Shown here one piece after another: positions 47,329-56,690 of a stretch of DNA of 64,000 nt (position 1 is the first letter of the stretch; each line of letters starts with the position of its first letter). The DNA is from Sphingobacteriia bacterium. Its GTDB lineage: Bacteria > Pseudomonadota > Alphaproteobacteria > Rickettsiales > 33-17. A program made the translations under genes and the position numbers. The notes beneath the pieces are model-generated. The model saw only the letters and a program-made list of their open reading frames with translations. It had not been told where the DNA came from and did no database searches. The stretch covers positions 372,001 to 436,000 of the forward strand of contig JAFKLR010000003.1 in NCBI GenBank assembly GCA_017304685.1, in the 5' to 3' direction.

Positions 47329-48396
47329 ATGAATCTAAACGATTTAGTTGATAATGCTCGTAAGCAATTTGCTTCAGACATTCATTTGTCTTCAAATCAT
47401 CCACCAATTCTTAGAGTTAATGGAGAAATAAGGTTTTTAAGAGTTAATCCTTTAACTACCGAGCAAGTCAAAGAAATTATTGTAAATGTAATGACAGATG
47501 AGCAAAAAGCAAATTTTGAAAAAGAATGGGAAATTGATTTTGCTTATTCTGTTGAAGGTTTAGGAAGATTCAGAATAAATGCCTATCACGATAATAATGG
47601 TCCTGCTGCGGCAATTAGACTTATTAATAGTGAGATTTTAACTCTTGAGCAAGTTAAAGCTCCTAAAGTTATGGAAAAAATTGCAGCTCTACATAAAGGT
47701 TTAATTTTAGTAACAGGTCCTACAGGAAGTGGTAAAACAACTACAGTAGCGGCTCTCATTCATTATATAAATAAATATTTCAGTAAACATATTTTGACTG
47801 TAGAAGATCCAATAGAATTTGTTCATAAATCAGATAGATGTTTAATTAACCAAAGGGAAGTAGGCGCTCACAGTAGATCATTTGCGCGTGCTCTTAAAAG
47901 CGCTTTACGTGAAGATCCTGATATTATTATGGTTGGTGAGATGCGTGATTTAGAAACAATTCGTCTTGCAATGACTGCTGCTGAAACCGGACACTTAGTA
48001 ATCGGCACTCTACATACAAGTTCTGCTCCACAAACAATAGATAGGATTATTGACGTATTTCCACCTGAAGAAAAAGCTCTTATAAGAGTTATGCTTTCAA
48101 ATTCTATTGAAGCGGTAATTACACAACAATTAATAAGAACTGCCGATGAGCAAAGTAGAGTGGCAGCGCATGAAGTTTTAATTGCAAATTCTGGTATTAG
48201 GAACCTCATACGTGAAGGTAAAATTCCACAAATTTTCTCTGCTATGCAAGTAGGTGGTAACCTTGGTATGCAATTGATGAAAGATAGCGTGACTGCACAC
48301 TTAAATAGTGGGTTGATTACAAAAGAATCAGCTATGCTTGCTCTTAATCAGGGTGATGATAATGCGCAACAGAAAAGAAGTGATAGTATATTTTAA
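47329..48396 (+). CDS. pilT: Type IV pilus retraction ATPase PilT
   Basis: PilT is a hexameric ATPase that drives disassembly of type IV pili. The 355-residue protein has an N-terminal PAS-like domain, Walker A GPTGSGKT (130-137), an Asp box (LTVEDPIEF), Walker B (DPDIIMVGEMRD), a His box (GHLVIGTLHT) and the PilT-specific GIRNLIREGK segment near the C-terminus. This last element distinguishes it from PilB and from DotB. A good ribosome site (AGAGGGAT) is present. No pilin or PilB/PilC gene is in this window, so its partners are elsewhere or it works alone with the upstream TPR protein. Confidence 0.93.
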   Translation: MNLNDLVDNARKQFASDIHLSSNHPPILRVNGEIRFLRVNPLTTEQVKEIIVNVMTDEQKANFEKEWEIDFAYSVEGLGRFRINAYHDNNGPAAAIRLINSEILTLEQVKAPKVMEKIAALHKGLILVTGPTGSGKTTTVAALIHYINKYFSKHILTVEDPIEFVHKSDRCLINQREVGAHSRSFARALKSALREDPDIIMVGEMRDLETIRLAMTAAETGHLVIGTLHTSSAPQTIDRIIDVFPPEEKALIRVMLSNSIEAVITQQLIRTADEQSRVAAHEVLIANSGIRNLIREGKIPQIFSAMQVGGNLGMQLMKDSVTAHLNSGLITKESAMLALNQGDDNAQQKRSDSIF

Positions 48397-48425
48397 TTTG
48401 CTTAAACTATACCATCACTTTTCTG
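48378..48425. terminator. Hairpin between convergent pilT and pyrC
   Basis: The stem AAGTGATAGTATA / TATACCATCACTT has one mismatch, with the pilT stop in the loop and TTTTCT after it. Confidence 0.6.
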
Positions 48426-48447
48426 AAATATATTTTTACGAAATTTC

Positions 48448-49773
48448 TTAAATTTCTAATTCGTAAACCATTTCGCCGTTAACGAAGGTTTTTATTGCTC
48501 TACCTTTAACTTTTCTACCGTCAAAAGGTGAGTTTTTAGACTTTGAGTGGAAATTATTTGTTTCAATTACCCATTCTTTATCAAGATCAATTAAAGTTAA
48601 ATCAGCAATTTTACCTTTTTCAATTCTACCAGCATCAATTTGTATAACCTCTGCAGGTTTGTTTGTCATAAGAGCTAAAACTTCAGTTAAATCCATACCA
48701 TAATTATGATATAACTCTAACGAAAGTGGTAGCATAGTTTCCATGCCAACTATTCCAAATGTAGCTTCAGAAAGTGGTTTATTTTTACTTTCTAAATCAT
48801 GTGGTGCATGATCTGTAGCTATTGCATCAAATATTCCATCTTTAAGTCCTTTAATAAGGGCAAGTCTATCAGCTTCTGACCTTAATGGTGGGTTCATTTT
48901 TGCATTAGTGCCATAAGTTAAAACAGCTTCATCATTAAGTAAAAAATGATGAGGTGCTACTTCACAAGTTACGTTTAAACCTTTTTGTTTAGCTAGCTTA
49001 ATTAGTTCTAATGATTCTTTAGTAGAAACATGTAATACATGATAATGTCCACCTGTAAGTTCAAGAATTTGAAGGTCGCGAGCAACCATTGCTGATTCAG
49101 AAATATTAGGAATACCAGTAACGCCAAGTTCAAATGAAACTTTTCCTTCATTAATACAACCGCCTTGAGATAATTGTAAATCTTCAGCATGTTGAACAAT
49201 AGGTTTATTTAAGCTTCGTGCATATTCAAATGCTCTACGCATTAAAAGAGAGTTCATTACTGGCAAACCATCATCGGTAAAACCAACTGCTCCATTTTCT
49301 GCAAGCATTGCCATATCAGAAAGTTCATTTCCTTCCATGTTTTTACTAATTGCAGCGTAGACATGAATATGACAATAAGCTTCTCTAGCTTTATCTTTAA
49401 TTATATCCATTACAGTTTTTGAATCTATTACGGGTTTGGTGTTAGGTTGACACACTACGCGTGTAATTCCACCTGCAACCGAAGATTTGCTGCCACTTAG
49501 TATATTTTCTTTATGTGTAACACCTGGTTCACGAAAATGAACTTGAATATCAATTAGACCTGGTGTTAATAGATGTCCTTTACAATCAATTTTTTCAAAT
49601 TGATCTGAAACATTATTAAAATTTAATAGGTGAGGGCCAAAATCTTTAATTAAACCATTTTCAATTAATATACCGCCCTTAAAATCGCTACGAGATTTAG
49701 GGTCAATAATTCGTGCATTAAATAATAACTTATTATTTTTATTAGAATTACGATTAAAAAACTTTTGAGTCAT
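48448..49773 (-). CDS. pyrC: Dihydroorotase
   Basis: PyrC closes carbamoyl-aspartate to dihydroorotate. The 441-residue protein is an amidohydrolase. Metal-site elements are visible: DIQVHFREPG (75-84), HAED, APHHF and DHAPHD. In the usual D-x-H-x-H first motif the first histidine is replaced by Gln77, while His79 remains. The segment GGITRVVCQPNTKP (about 105) resembles alphaproteobacterial dihydroorotases. The Gln may be typical of this lineage or may change metal binding. All other catalytic positions appear kept, so activity is likely. It starts 5 bases after pyrB ends. Confidence 0.88.
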   Translation of the reverse strand: MTQKFFNRNSNKNNKLLFNARIIDPKSRSDFKGGILIENGLIKDFGPHLLNFNNVSDQFEKIDCKGHLLTPGLIDIQVHFREPGVTHKENILSGSKSSVAGGITRVVCQPNTKPVIDSKTVMDIIKDKAREAYCHIHVYAAISKNMEGNELSDMAMLAENGAVGFTDDGLPVMNSLLMRRAFEYARSLNKPIVQHAEDLQLSQGGCINEGKVSFELGVTGIPNISESAMVARDLQILELTGGHYHVLHVSTKESLELIKLAKQKGLNVTCEVAPHHFLLNDEAVLTYGTNAKMNPPLRSEADRLALIKGLKDGIFDAIATDHAPHDLESKNKPLSEATFGIVGMETMLPLSLELYHNYGMDLTEVLALMTNKPAEVIQIDAGRIEKGKIADLTLIDLDKEWVIETNNFHSKSKNSPFDGRKVKGRAIKTFVNGEMVYELEI

Positions 49774-49778
49774 GAAAA

Positions 49779-50681
49779 TTACCTATTATTCCCTTCAAGA
49801 TAACTAAATATTGCTTGTCTTACATAAATTCCATTTTCAACTTGCTTTAATACAACTTTTTTTGGCCAATCAAACATTTCATCAGAAATTTCAATACCTC
49901 TATTTATCGGTCCAGGGTGCATTATTAAAGCATCTTTATGAGCATATTCAATAGTATTACTATTTAATTGATATAATTTTTTATAATCATTAAGAGAAGG
50001 AATAAATTTCTTTTCCATTCTTTCTAATTGAATTCTAAGCATCATTACAATGTCTGCATCTTTAATGCCGTCTTTTAAACTGTCATAACATGTAAATTCA
50101 GCGCTTTCGTGAATAGGTAAAAGGGTTCTTGGACCAACTAATCTAACTTTAGCGCCAAATTTATTTAAAAGTTTAATATTAGATCTCGCAACACGACTAT
50201 GTAAAATATCACCTACGATTGAAATAGTTTTGCCTTTAATATCATTTATATTATCGATCATTGTAAAATAATCAAGCAAGGCTTGGCTTGGGTGCTCATT
50301 GCAACCATCACCAGCATTAATTATATGTCCTTTGACGTAAGGAGTTACAAGGTTAAGTATACCACTTTGATTATGTCTTATAACAAAGTAATCGATATCC
50401 ATAGCATTTAGGGTATTAATAGTATCAATTATAGTTTCACCTTTACTAACTGACGATTTTCCAACATCAAGATGAATTACATAGGCTCCTAAATTATGCG
50501 CGGCAAGTTCAAAAGAGGTTCTGGTACGAGTTGATTCTTCAAAAAATATAGTTGCAACATTTCTTTCTTTTAAGTTATTGGATCTTTTATTTTTTTTAAA
50601 TTCTTTAGCTAAATTGGTGATATTCTCAATATCTTCCTTGGTTAATTGAGCAATCGAAATTAGATGACGTGGTTTTATCAT
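49779..50681 (-). CDS. pyrB: Aspartate carbamoyltransferase, catalytic chain
   Basis: PyrB condenses carbamoyl phosphate and aspartate. The start at 50681 (MIKPRHLISIAQL) gives 300 residues. A longer frame would run back through the tRNA-Pro gene and is rejected. The carbamoyl-phosphate site is FFEESTRTRTSFE, the second part SKGETIIDT is kept, and HPGPINRG is near the end. No regulatory pyrI is present. It is immediately followed by pyrC, so the two form an operon. Confidence 0.95.
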   Translation of the reverse strand: MIKPRHLISIAQLTKEDIENITNLAKEFKKNKRSNNLKERNVATIFFEESTRTRTSFELAAHNLGAYVIHLDVGKSSVSKGETIIDTINTLNAMDIDYFVIRHNQSGILNLVTPYVKGHIINAGDGCNEHPSQALLDYFTMIDNINDIKGKTISIVGDILHSRVARSNIKLLNKFGAKVRLVGPRTLLPIHESAEFTCYDSLKDGIKDADIVMMLRIQLERMEKKFIPSLNDYKKLYQLNSNTIEYAHKDALIMHPGPINRGIEISDEMFDWPKKVVLKQVENGIYVRQAIFSYLEGNNR

Positions 50682-50700
50682 AAACAAACAAAATTTTAAT

Positions 50701-50729
50701 TTGACAAAATATATTATATAAGGTATACA
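50701..50729 (+). promoter_or_regulatory. Consensus sigma-70 promoter of tRNA-Pro
   Basis: TTGACA (50701-50706) and TATACA (50724-50729) are separated by exactly 17 bases, and the tRNA begins 14 bases after the -10 box. Confidence 0.8.
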
Positions 50730-50742
50730 CAAACACGGTTTT

Positions 50743-50819
<77 letters not shown>

Positions 50820-50825
50820 TTAAAT

Positions 50826-51089
50826 TTAAGCGCTACTAAGTAGCTTATCTAATTCTCCTTTTTCATTCAAAGCATACAAATCATCACAGCCACCAACATG
50901 GGTATCGCCGATAAAGATTTGCGGAACGGTTCTACGACCATTTGCTTTTGCAAGCATTTCTTCTTGTAGGTTAGTATCATTAGTAATGTCAATTTCTTGA
51001 ATATTACTTACATTTTTCATTTTAAGTAATTGCATAGCTTTAACGCAATATGGGCAATAATCTTTAGTATATATTATAACGTTTTTCAT
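50826..51089 (-). CDS. grxC: Glutaredoxin 3
   Basis: A glutathione-dependent dithiol oxidoreductase of the cytosol. The 87-residue protein has the class I active site CPYC (C12-C15), the TVPQIFIG cis-proline loop and the GGCDDLYAL glutathione-binding end. This is the normal glutaredoxin-3 length. It is a single gene on the minus strand. Confidence 0.95.
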   Translation of the reverse strand: MKNVIIYTKDYCPYCVKAMQLLKMKNVSNIQEIDITNDTNLQEEMLAKANGRRTVPQIFIGDTHVGGCDDLYALNEKGELDKLLSSA

Positions 51090-51155
51090 TAATCACACTC
51101 CTATATAAAGGGTTTATATGGCAATTTATAAACTATAAACGTCTTAAAGGCTATC

Positions 51156-52214
51156 TTAAATTTTATTAACGATAGCTATACGTTGTGAATGATTAAGCTC
51201 TGCTTTTTTTCTAAATTTGCTATTATAATACAACGATCTCATATCATTATTTAAAAATTCATAAAATTGAGATGAAGTGTAATTAAAATCCTTTGGCCTT
51301 TTAATAGGTTCATCATTTTTTAGTTGATCCGCTAAATTTTGCAATTTTGTTATTTGCTTATCTCTAAAATCAAAAGGAGCATATAAAGTATCCGATACAA
51401 TATTATCAATTTTTGCATCAATTATTTTACGATTTAAAAATGTTTGAAATCCAATATTTAAAAGGTTAAGTGAAAAACTTAAAATTAAAGATATTTTAGA
51501 GATATTATAATTATATTTTTTAGTGAAAGTTTTAAAAATATTGTCTTTCAAAAGATTTGTAATAGATTTTGAGTTTTTATAATAAAATTTATCTAATATT
51601 GTAAAATAAATAATATTTTCAATTGGATAATAAACAAGAGTCCGTAAAGAGGGTAATGAGTAAATAAATTTATTTGTGATTATTTCTACTGTTTCTCTAA
51701 ATAAACTAGTCTCTATTCTTAAAGTTTTACTTCTAATATTATTTTTATAAGGACTGATAAAATTATCGGTTATAAAATTTTTAAAAGTCCATCCAATAAT
51801 AGAATTGCTAACAATTAAATAAAATGGAAATTTGTTTTTAGAAATGTTTAGTTTATTAAAAAGAAAATTTGATATTATTAAAACGCTTCCATTAAATATA
51901 TTGCTTAAAAACTTACTAACTGAAGAACTGAAAATTCTTCTTAATTCAAACTTTATTGTATAAAACACCCAATTTTTTAAATTAAATTTTTGTTTATCAA
52001 TAAAAGGTGTGACATCAATAAACTGATTTTCTTTAATTTTTAAATAAAAACTATTATTTTTATTTTGTTTTACAATTGTTTCTAAGTCAATAACCGGTAT
52101 TTTACTTGCAGCTTGAAGCCTAGTAACATTAATTTTATAAGGGAAAGGGAGGTTGAACCTCTTTTTATAAACAAATAATTTAGCTTTTTCTAAATCATTT
52201 CTCATTTTTACCAT
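51156..52214 (-). CDS. Hypothetical basic protein
   Basis: This is a protein of 352 residues, very rich in Lys, Asn, Ile and Phe and strongly basic. The start could be the ATG at 52214 or the one at 52205 (three codons downstream). A moderately hydrophobic stretch is near 105-140 (FLSNIFNGSVLIISNFLF). Three or four short patches (KFYYKNSKSITNLLKDN, LNLLNIGFQTFLNRK) are predicted helices. No domain is recognised. Its AT-driven composition makes similarity search hard. It is alone between grxC and kdsB. Confidence 0.5.
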   Translation of the reverse strand: MVKMRNDLEKAKLFVYKKRFNLPFPYKINVTRLQAASKIPVIDLETIVKQNKNNSFYLKIKENQFIDVTPFIDKQKFNLKNWVFYTIKFELRRIFSSSVSKFLSNIFNGSVLIISNFLFNKLNISKNKFPFYLIVSNSIIGWTFKNFITDNFISPYKNNIRSKTLRIETSLFRETVEIITNKFIYSLPSLRTLVYYPIENIIYFTILDKFYYKNSKSITNLLKDNIFKTFTKKYNYNISKISLILSFSLNLLNIGFQTFLNRKIIDAKIDNIVSDTLYAPFDFRDKQITKLQNLADQLKNDEPIKRPKDFNYTSSQFYEFLNNDMRSLYYNSKFRKKAELNHSQRIAIVNKI

Positions 52215-52413
52215 TTAGTTTACTATATTTCTTTACAAGGTTTTTTGAAAAGGTAGTATAATATAACATAATGTTAACTTAATGTTAATTGTTTTTTTAT
52301 AATTTAAGCGATTGTACAAATGATTTTTAAATATTTCTTTTTAAAATTCATACAATTCAAATGCATAAATGCATATTAATCTACGAATCATTCCCCCTTT
52401 TGTAATATACCAC

Positions 52414-53148
52414 TCATAAATTATTGGACATCATTTTTCTAGCATATTCAAGATCTTCAGGGGTATCCACCGATATTGGTATGTATTTAGTAATTCCAAT
52501 GCCTATAGTCATACCATTTTCAAGTGCTCTTAACTGTTCCAATTTTTCTTGTAATTCAAGTTTTGAAGGGGGAAGGTTTACAAATTTTGTTAAAGCATCT
52601 CTTGTAAATGAATAAATTCCTAAGTGATGATAAAATTTTTCTGAACCGAAGGGTACAAGGCTTCTTGAAAAATATAAAGCTTTCGCAAAATTATTTTTAA
52701 TTTCACTAAAAACAGGTTTTACAACACTTGTCTTTTTAGCTTCTTCTTCCGTAATTTCAGCACATAAAGTTCCAATATCACTATTAGAATTCTTTAATAC
52801 TTGAAGCGCTTCATTTAAAATATTTGAATCAAAATTTGGCATGTCACCTTGTAGGTTGATTATATATTTAAACTTACCTTCTGGGTCTATTTTTGTAAGG
52901 GCCTCATAAATTCTATCAGTCCCACTTGGAAGATTAGGGTCAGTTAGAATTGCCTTGCCGCCTTTGCTTTCAATAAGTTTTACAATATCCTCATCACCTG
53001 CAGCTACATAAACTTCAAAATTACTTGCTTTAACAGCCTTTTCCCACATATGCACTATCATAGGTTTTCCTGCAATATCGAGAAGAGGTTTATTCGGAAG
53101 TCTGGTTGCGGCTAGACGTGAAGGTATAATTACAATGGTATCTGTCAT
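52414..53148 (-). CDS. kdsB: 3-deoxy-manno-octulosonate cytidylyltransferase
   Basis: KdsB activates KDO with CTP for lipopolysaccharide core synthesis. The 244-residue protein has the N-terminal nucleotide-binding motif IPSRLAATRLPNKPL, the QGDMPN loop and the HLGIYSFTRDAL segment characteristic of KdsB. Its presence suggests that this lineage keeps LPS genes, unlike Anaplasmataceae. No other KDO gene is in the window. Confidence 0.93.
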   Translation of the reverse strand: MTDTIVIIPSRLAATRLPNKPLLDIAGKPMIVHMWEKAVKASNFEVYVAAGDEDIVKLIESKGGKAILTDPNLPSGTDRIYEALTKIDPEGKFKYIINLQGDMPNFDSNILNEALQVLKNSNSDIGTLCAEITEEEAKKTSVVKPVFSEIKNNFAKALYFSRSLVPFGSEKFYHHLGIYSFTRDALTKFVNLPPSKLELQEKLEQLRALENGMTIGIGITKYIPISVDTPEDLEYARKMMSNNL

Positions 53149-53184
53149 ATGATTATCTCAATTTTACTAAATTTTATCGATTGA

Positions 53185-53224
53185 AATATATATATGTATA
53201 TATATACATGTATATATATATTTT
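53185..53224. repeat. Alternating TA/TG tract with internal palindrome
   Basis: A stretch of almost pure alternating purine-pyrimidine bases contains the palindrome TATATATACATGTATATATA. It lies between the divergent kdsB and tadA genes and could extrude a cruciform or act as a regulatory or easily melted site. Confidence 0.6.
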
Positions 53225-53251
53225 ATGTAAAAATAAATTTAAAGGTACTTA

Positions 53252-53722
53252 ATGCTTCCAAGTTCTATGAAAAATAACCAATTTATGCAAAGAGCGTTAG
53301 AGCTTGCAAAAGAAGCGTATAAAAAAAATGAAGTGCCTGTTGGAGCGGTTATTGTAGACCCTAAAACTAATACAATTATTTCTGAAGGAATTAATTTTAG
53401 CGAACATGGTAAAAATGCAATTTTGCATGCTGAAATAATTGCTATAAATAAAGCATGTAATGTTATCGGTAATAAATACCTAAATGAGCTAGATTTGTAT
53501 GTAAGTTTAGAACCTTGCCCAATGTGCGCTTATGCCATTTCACTTTCAAAAATAAAACGACTTTATTTTGGTGCTTTTGATAAAAAATGTGGTGGCGTTG
53601 AGAATGGTCCTATTATTTATAATTCATCTTCCACACATCATAAACCAGAAATTTACGGTGGATTAATGGAAGAAGAATCAAAAGAATTATTAAAAAGTTT
53701 TTTTGAGAAATTAAGAGATTAA
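53252..53722 (+). CDS. tadA: tRNA-specific adenosine deaminase
   Basis: TadA converts A34 to inosine in tRNA-Arg(ACG). The protein has 156 residues and is a zinc-dependent deaminase: HAE at 59-61 (zinc ligand and proton shuttle) and PCPMC at 88-92. The N-terminal FMQRALELAKEAYKKNEVPVGAV is typical of TadA. AAAGGTA lies 5 bases before the ATG, and a later Met (M6) is also possible. Confidence 0.93.
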   Translation: MLPSSMKNNQFMQRALELAKEAYKKNEVPVGAVIVDPKTNTIISEGINFSEHGKNAILHAEIIAINKACNVIGNKYLNELDLYVSLEPCPMCAYAISLSKIKRLYFGAFDKKCGGVENGPIIYNSSSTHHKPEIYGGLMEEESKELLKSFFEKLRD

Positions 53723-53819
53723 ATGATTATATATATTAAAAGGTTTTATAACTTTTTATTCCTTGATTAACAAAATAGAAAAAAGTATAAGTAAAGGCAA
53801 ATTTAATAGGATAAATTTT

Positions 53820-54530
53820 ATGTCTTTACCTAAAAACCCAGTCCTTTTAGCATTAGATAATTTAAATGATGAACAGGTAATTGAAGCTGTTAATAATTTA
53901 CATCAAGATTTAGGCGGAATTAAACTTGGGCTTGAATTTTGGAATGGATATGGGGCTCTTAAAGTAAAAGAAATAAATGAAAAATTTAACTTACCATTAT
54001 TTTTAGATCTTAAATTTCATGATATTCCAAATACTGTAGCAAAAGCTTTAGACTATGCGCTTAATGTAAAACCTTTTTTAACAACAATCCACGCTCAAGG
54101 TGGTGCTGAAATGATAAAAGCAGCAGTAAACATTGCAAAGGAAAAAGAAGCTAAAACTAGCTTTAAGACTAACATACTTGCAGTTACAATTTTAACTAGC
54201 ATGCAAGAGAATGATTTGATAGAAATTGGTTATAATGGAAATGTTCAAGATATAGTAATGAAATTAACTGAAACTGCAATTAAAAATGGCGCCGATGGGG
54301 TAGTTTGTTCACCTCGCGAAATTGAAATTATAAGAGAAAAATTCGGTAAAGATATTTTAATTGTAACTCCAGGAATAAGGCCAGTAGGCAGTGAAAGCAA
54401 TGATCAGAAACGCACTTTAACACCAAAAGAAGCATTAGAAAAAGGATGTAACTATATGGTAATTGGTAGACCAATTTTAGCAAATGAAAATCCTAAACAA
54501 GCGCTTCAAAATATTTTAAAAACATTATAA
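53820..54530 (+). CDS. pyrF: Orotidine 5'-phosphate decarboxylase
   Basis: PyrF makes UMP from OMP, the last pyrimidine step. The start is put at ATG 53820 (MSLPKNPVLLALD) because AGGATAA precedes it. The longer frame from 53763 uses TTG. The 236-residue product has the class I motif FLDLKFHDIPNTV with the catalytic Asp-x-Lys-x-x-Asp and the phosphate loop TPGIRP. Fourteen bases separate it from hemB, so the two are probably co-transcribed. Confidence 0.95.
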   Translation: MSLPKNPVLLALDNLNDEQVIEAVNNLHQDLGGIKLGLEFWNGYGALKVKEINEKFNLPLFLDLKFHDIPNTVAKALDYALNVKPFLTTIHAQGGAEMIKAAVNIAKEKEAKTSFKTNILAVTILTSMQENDLIEIGYNGNVQDIVMKLTETAIKNGADGVVCSPREIEIIREKFGKDILIVTPGIRPVGSESNDQKRTLTPKEALEKGCNYMVIGRPILANENPKQALQNILKTL

Positions 54531-54543
54531 GTTAGAGATATAT

Positions 54544-55548
54544 ATGAACTATTTAGCTTCCTTTCCAAATACACGTTTAAGAAGATTAAGACAGTCATAT
54601 CCTATTAGAAATTTAGTTAGGGAAACTAACTTAAGTGTTAATGATTTAATTTGGCCAGTATTTATTATTGATGGTAAAAATGAAAAGCAACCGATTCCAT
54701 CAATGCCAGGAACTTTTAGATATTCAATTGATACTCTTCTACAGGAATTAAATGAAGCGATAGATTTAGGGATTAATGCAATTGCTTTATTTCCTAACAT
54801 TGATCCTTCATTAAAAGATGAAAATGGGTTAGAGGCTATTAACCAAAATACTTTAGTCGTAAGAGCGGTAGAGATTATTAAAAATCACTTTCCGGAATTA
54901 GTAGTTATTTGTGACATAGCCTTAGATCCATATACTACTCATGGTCATGACGGTATTCTTAATGATAGAGGCGAAGTTGATAATGATAAAACTATAGAAA
55001 TTTTATGTCGCCAAGCAATCCTACTTGCAGAAGCTGGATGCGATATTGTGGCGCCATCCGATATGATGGATGGTAGAATAGGAACTATAAGAGAATCCCT
55101 TGATTACAATGGTTTTTTAAATACTGTTATTCTTTCTTATGCGGCAAAATATGCCTCAAGTTTTTATTCCGCATTCAGAGATGCTGTGGGTTCAGGAAAA
55201 AACCTAGGAAAAAGTACTAAAGAAACTTATCAAATGGACCCTGCAAATTCTAAAGAAGCATTAAGAGAAGTAGCTTTAGATATTCAAGAAGGAGCTGACA
55301 TTGTTATGGTAAAGCCGGCAGTGCATTATTTGGATATTATAAAATCCATTAGCGATAATTTCCCAATTCCTGTATTTGCCTATCATGTAAGTAGTGAATA
55401 TGCCCTTTTAAAACTTGCAAGTGCGCACGGCTTAATTAATTATGATAATGCAATTTTTGAAACATTAATTTCCATAAAAAGAGCAGGTGCTAAAAGTATT
55501 TTTACCTATGCAGCTAAAGAAGTAGCTTATTTACTTAAAAGTTATTAA
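54544..55548 (+). CDS. hemB: Delta-aminolevulinic acid dehydratase (porphobilinogen synthase)
   Basis: HemB condenses two 5-aminolevulinate molecules to porphobilinogen in haem synthesis. The 334-residue protein shows the family motifs: CDIALDPYTTHGHDGI (metal site without the three-cysteine zinc cluster, so probably magnesium-type), the SSFYSAFRDAVGS region and the active-site lysine in VMVKPAVHYLDIIK. It follows pyrF in a probable two-gene operon. Confidence 0.96.
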   Translation: MNYLASFPNTRLRRLRQSYPIRNLVRETNLSVNDLIWPVFIIDGKNEKQPIPSMPGTFRYSIDTLLQELNEAIDLGINAIALFPNIDPSLKDENGLEAINQNTLVVRAVEIIKNHFPELVVICDIALDPYTTHGHDGILNDRGEVDNDKTIEILCRQAILLAEAGCDIVAPSDMMDGRIGTIRESLDYNGFLNTVILSYAAKYASSFYSAFRDAVGSGKNLGKSTKETYQMDPANSKEALREVALDIQEGADIVMVKPAVHYLDIIKSISDNFPIPVFAYHVSSEYALLKLASAHGLINYDNAIFETLISIKRAGAKSIFTYAAKEVAYLLKSY

Positions 55549-55634
55549 TTTCTTAATTTTATTGCAAATTGTTTATTTATAAATATCAAATTTTCTTAGA
55601 AGTGCATATGTTTATTTTGTATTAATAATATCTA

Positions 55635-55662
55635 TTGATTTTAACTTTTATATAACTATAAT
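55635..55662 (+). promoter_or_regulatory. Promoter of first duplicated membrane-protein gene
   Basis: TTGATT (55635-55640) and TATAAT (55657-55662), 16 bases apart. The sequence from 55611 on is nearly the same as the region from 56824 before the second copy. Confidence 0.65.
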
Positions 55663-55719
55663 GATGAAAGGATAAATTTGAAATATAATTTATTTAAATA
55701 AAAAAATTAAGAGGTAATT

Positions 55720-56634
55720 ATGGGAAGAGTAAGTTACATATATACTAATAATTCACAAACAAATCAACATTATATTATAAAACATGAAAATCATAAGAAA
55801 GTTGCAATTGAATGCAACCTCGTAAACGGTAAGTTAGAACCTGTATCAAAAGATCATTTTGTTGAAACAGTATATAGTCGTTCTGATTTTGATAAAAATA
55901 ATAATATTGGTGGTATGGCTGCCATTAAACAACCTTCTGATGAAAAAGAATTTCTTCAATTACTTAAAAATATATTTAAATATTTATTAGTTAGAAATTT
56001 TGAAAGCAGTGCAACTTATCAGGATCTTTTAACTTCTATTTCAGATATTGAAATTACACCTCCAGTAGGTAATTACGATGTAACCTCACAAGTTAATAAT
56101 GTTAGAAAAGAAGCGGTAAAAAAACATAAAGAGCTAAAGAAAGCAAATGCGTTTGAAGATTTATCTGAGCCATTTAATTTTGAAAAATTAGGTAAACAAT
56201 ATTTATTTAAAGCTATAAATCTAGCTATTGGTGCTACATTAACTTATTTCTTATTACCAAGAGCAGGTAGGTTTTTAAATAATTTAGCAATCCGTTATTT
56301 TAACACAAATGTTGGAGCGGCACTTAATAATGTGGTTGACTCTGGTGTTAATATAGCAGCAAATTACGTTACTCCAAAATTACCGGTACAACTTCAAAAT
56401 TTAACTAACCAAGCAACAGTTAGTAGTTTATTTAAAAAAGGTGGTAAAGTCGCTGCTTATGCAGGTGGAACAGTTTTAGGAGCAGGAGCAGCACCAATGG
56501 TTGTTGAGGCTTCAATAAGAACAGCTGGAGGTGATTATTCAGCTTTCATTCCTAATATAAAAACTACACATAGATTATCAGCATTTTGTTCAAATGCTAT
56601 AAGTAGGCCTAATGAAGCTATAGTTAGAAAATAA
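55720..56634 (+). CDS. Hypothetical membrane protein, copy 1 of a tandem duplication
   Basis: This is a protein of 304 residues, with AGAGGTAAT upstream of the ATG. The N-terminal 95 residues are soluble and differ from copy 2. From about residue 92 on (RNFESSATYQDLL, DVTSQVNNVRKEAVKKHKELKK) it matches copy 2 closely. The conserved C-terminal half has a hydrophobic segment (INLAIGATLTYFLLPRAGRF, about 165-185), a region of small residues (VDSGVNIAANYV, KLPVQLQNLTNQATVS) and a glycine-rich stretch (AAYAGGTVLGAGAAPM). There is no signal peptide. A bacterial membrane or an exported, membrane-inserting protein is possible. I do not recognise the family. Confidence 0.75.
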   Translation: MGRVSYIYTNNSQTNQHYIIKHENHKKVAIECNLVNGKLEPVSKDHFVETVYSRSDFDKNNNIGGMAAIKQPSDEKEFLQLLKNIFKYLLVRNFESSATYQDLLTSISDIEITPPVGNYDVTSQVNNVRKEAVKKHKELKKANAFEDLSEPFNFEKLGKQYLFKAINLAIGATLTYFLLPRAGRFLNNLAIRYFNTNVGAALNNVVDSGVNIAANYVTPKLPVQLQNLTNQATVSSLFKKGGKVAAYAGGTVLGAGAAPMVVEASIRTAGGDYSAFIPNIKTTHRLSAFCSNAISRPNEAIVRK

Positions 56635-56652
56635 TTTTCTATCTTAATTTTT

Positions 56653-56690
56653 AAAAAGGCAGTTTACTAAATAAACTGCCTTTTTTTTAT
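56653..56690 (+). terminator. Terminator after copy 1
   Basis: Perfect stem AAAAAGGCAGTTTA / TAAACTGCCTTTTT followed by a long T-run. Very strong. Confidence 0.92.

Noticed and set aside
53763..53819. Upstream extension of pyrF from a TTG codon
   Set aside because: The ATG at 53820 has a good ribosome site and matches the family start.
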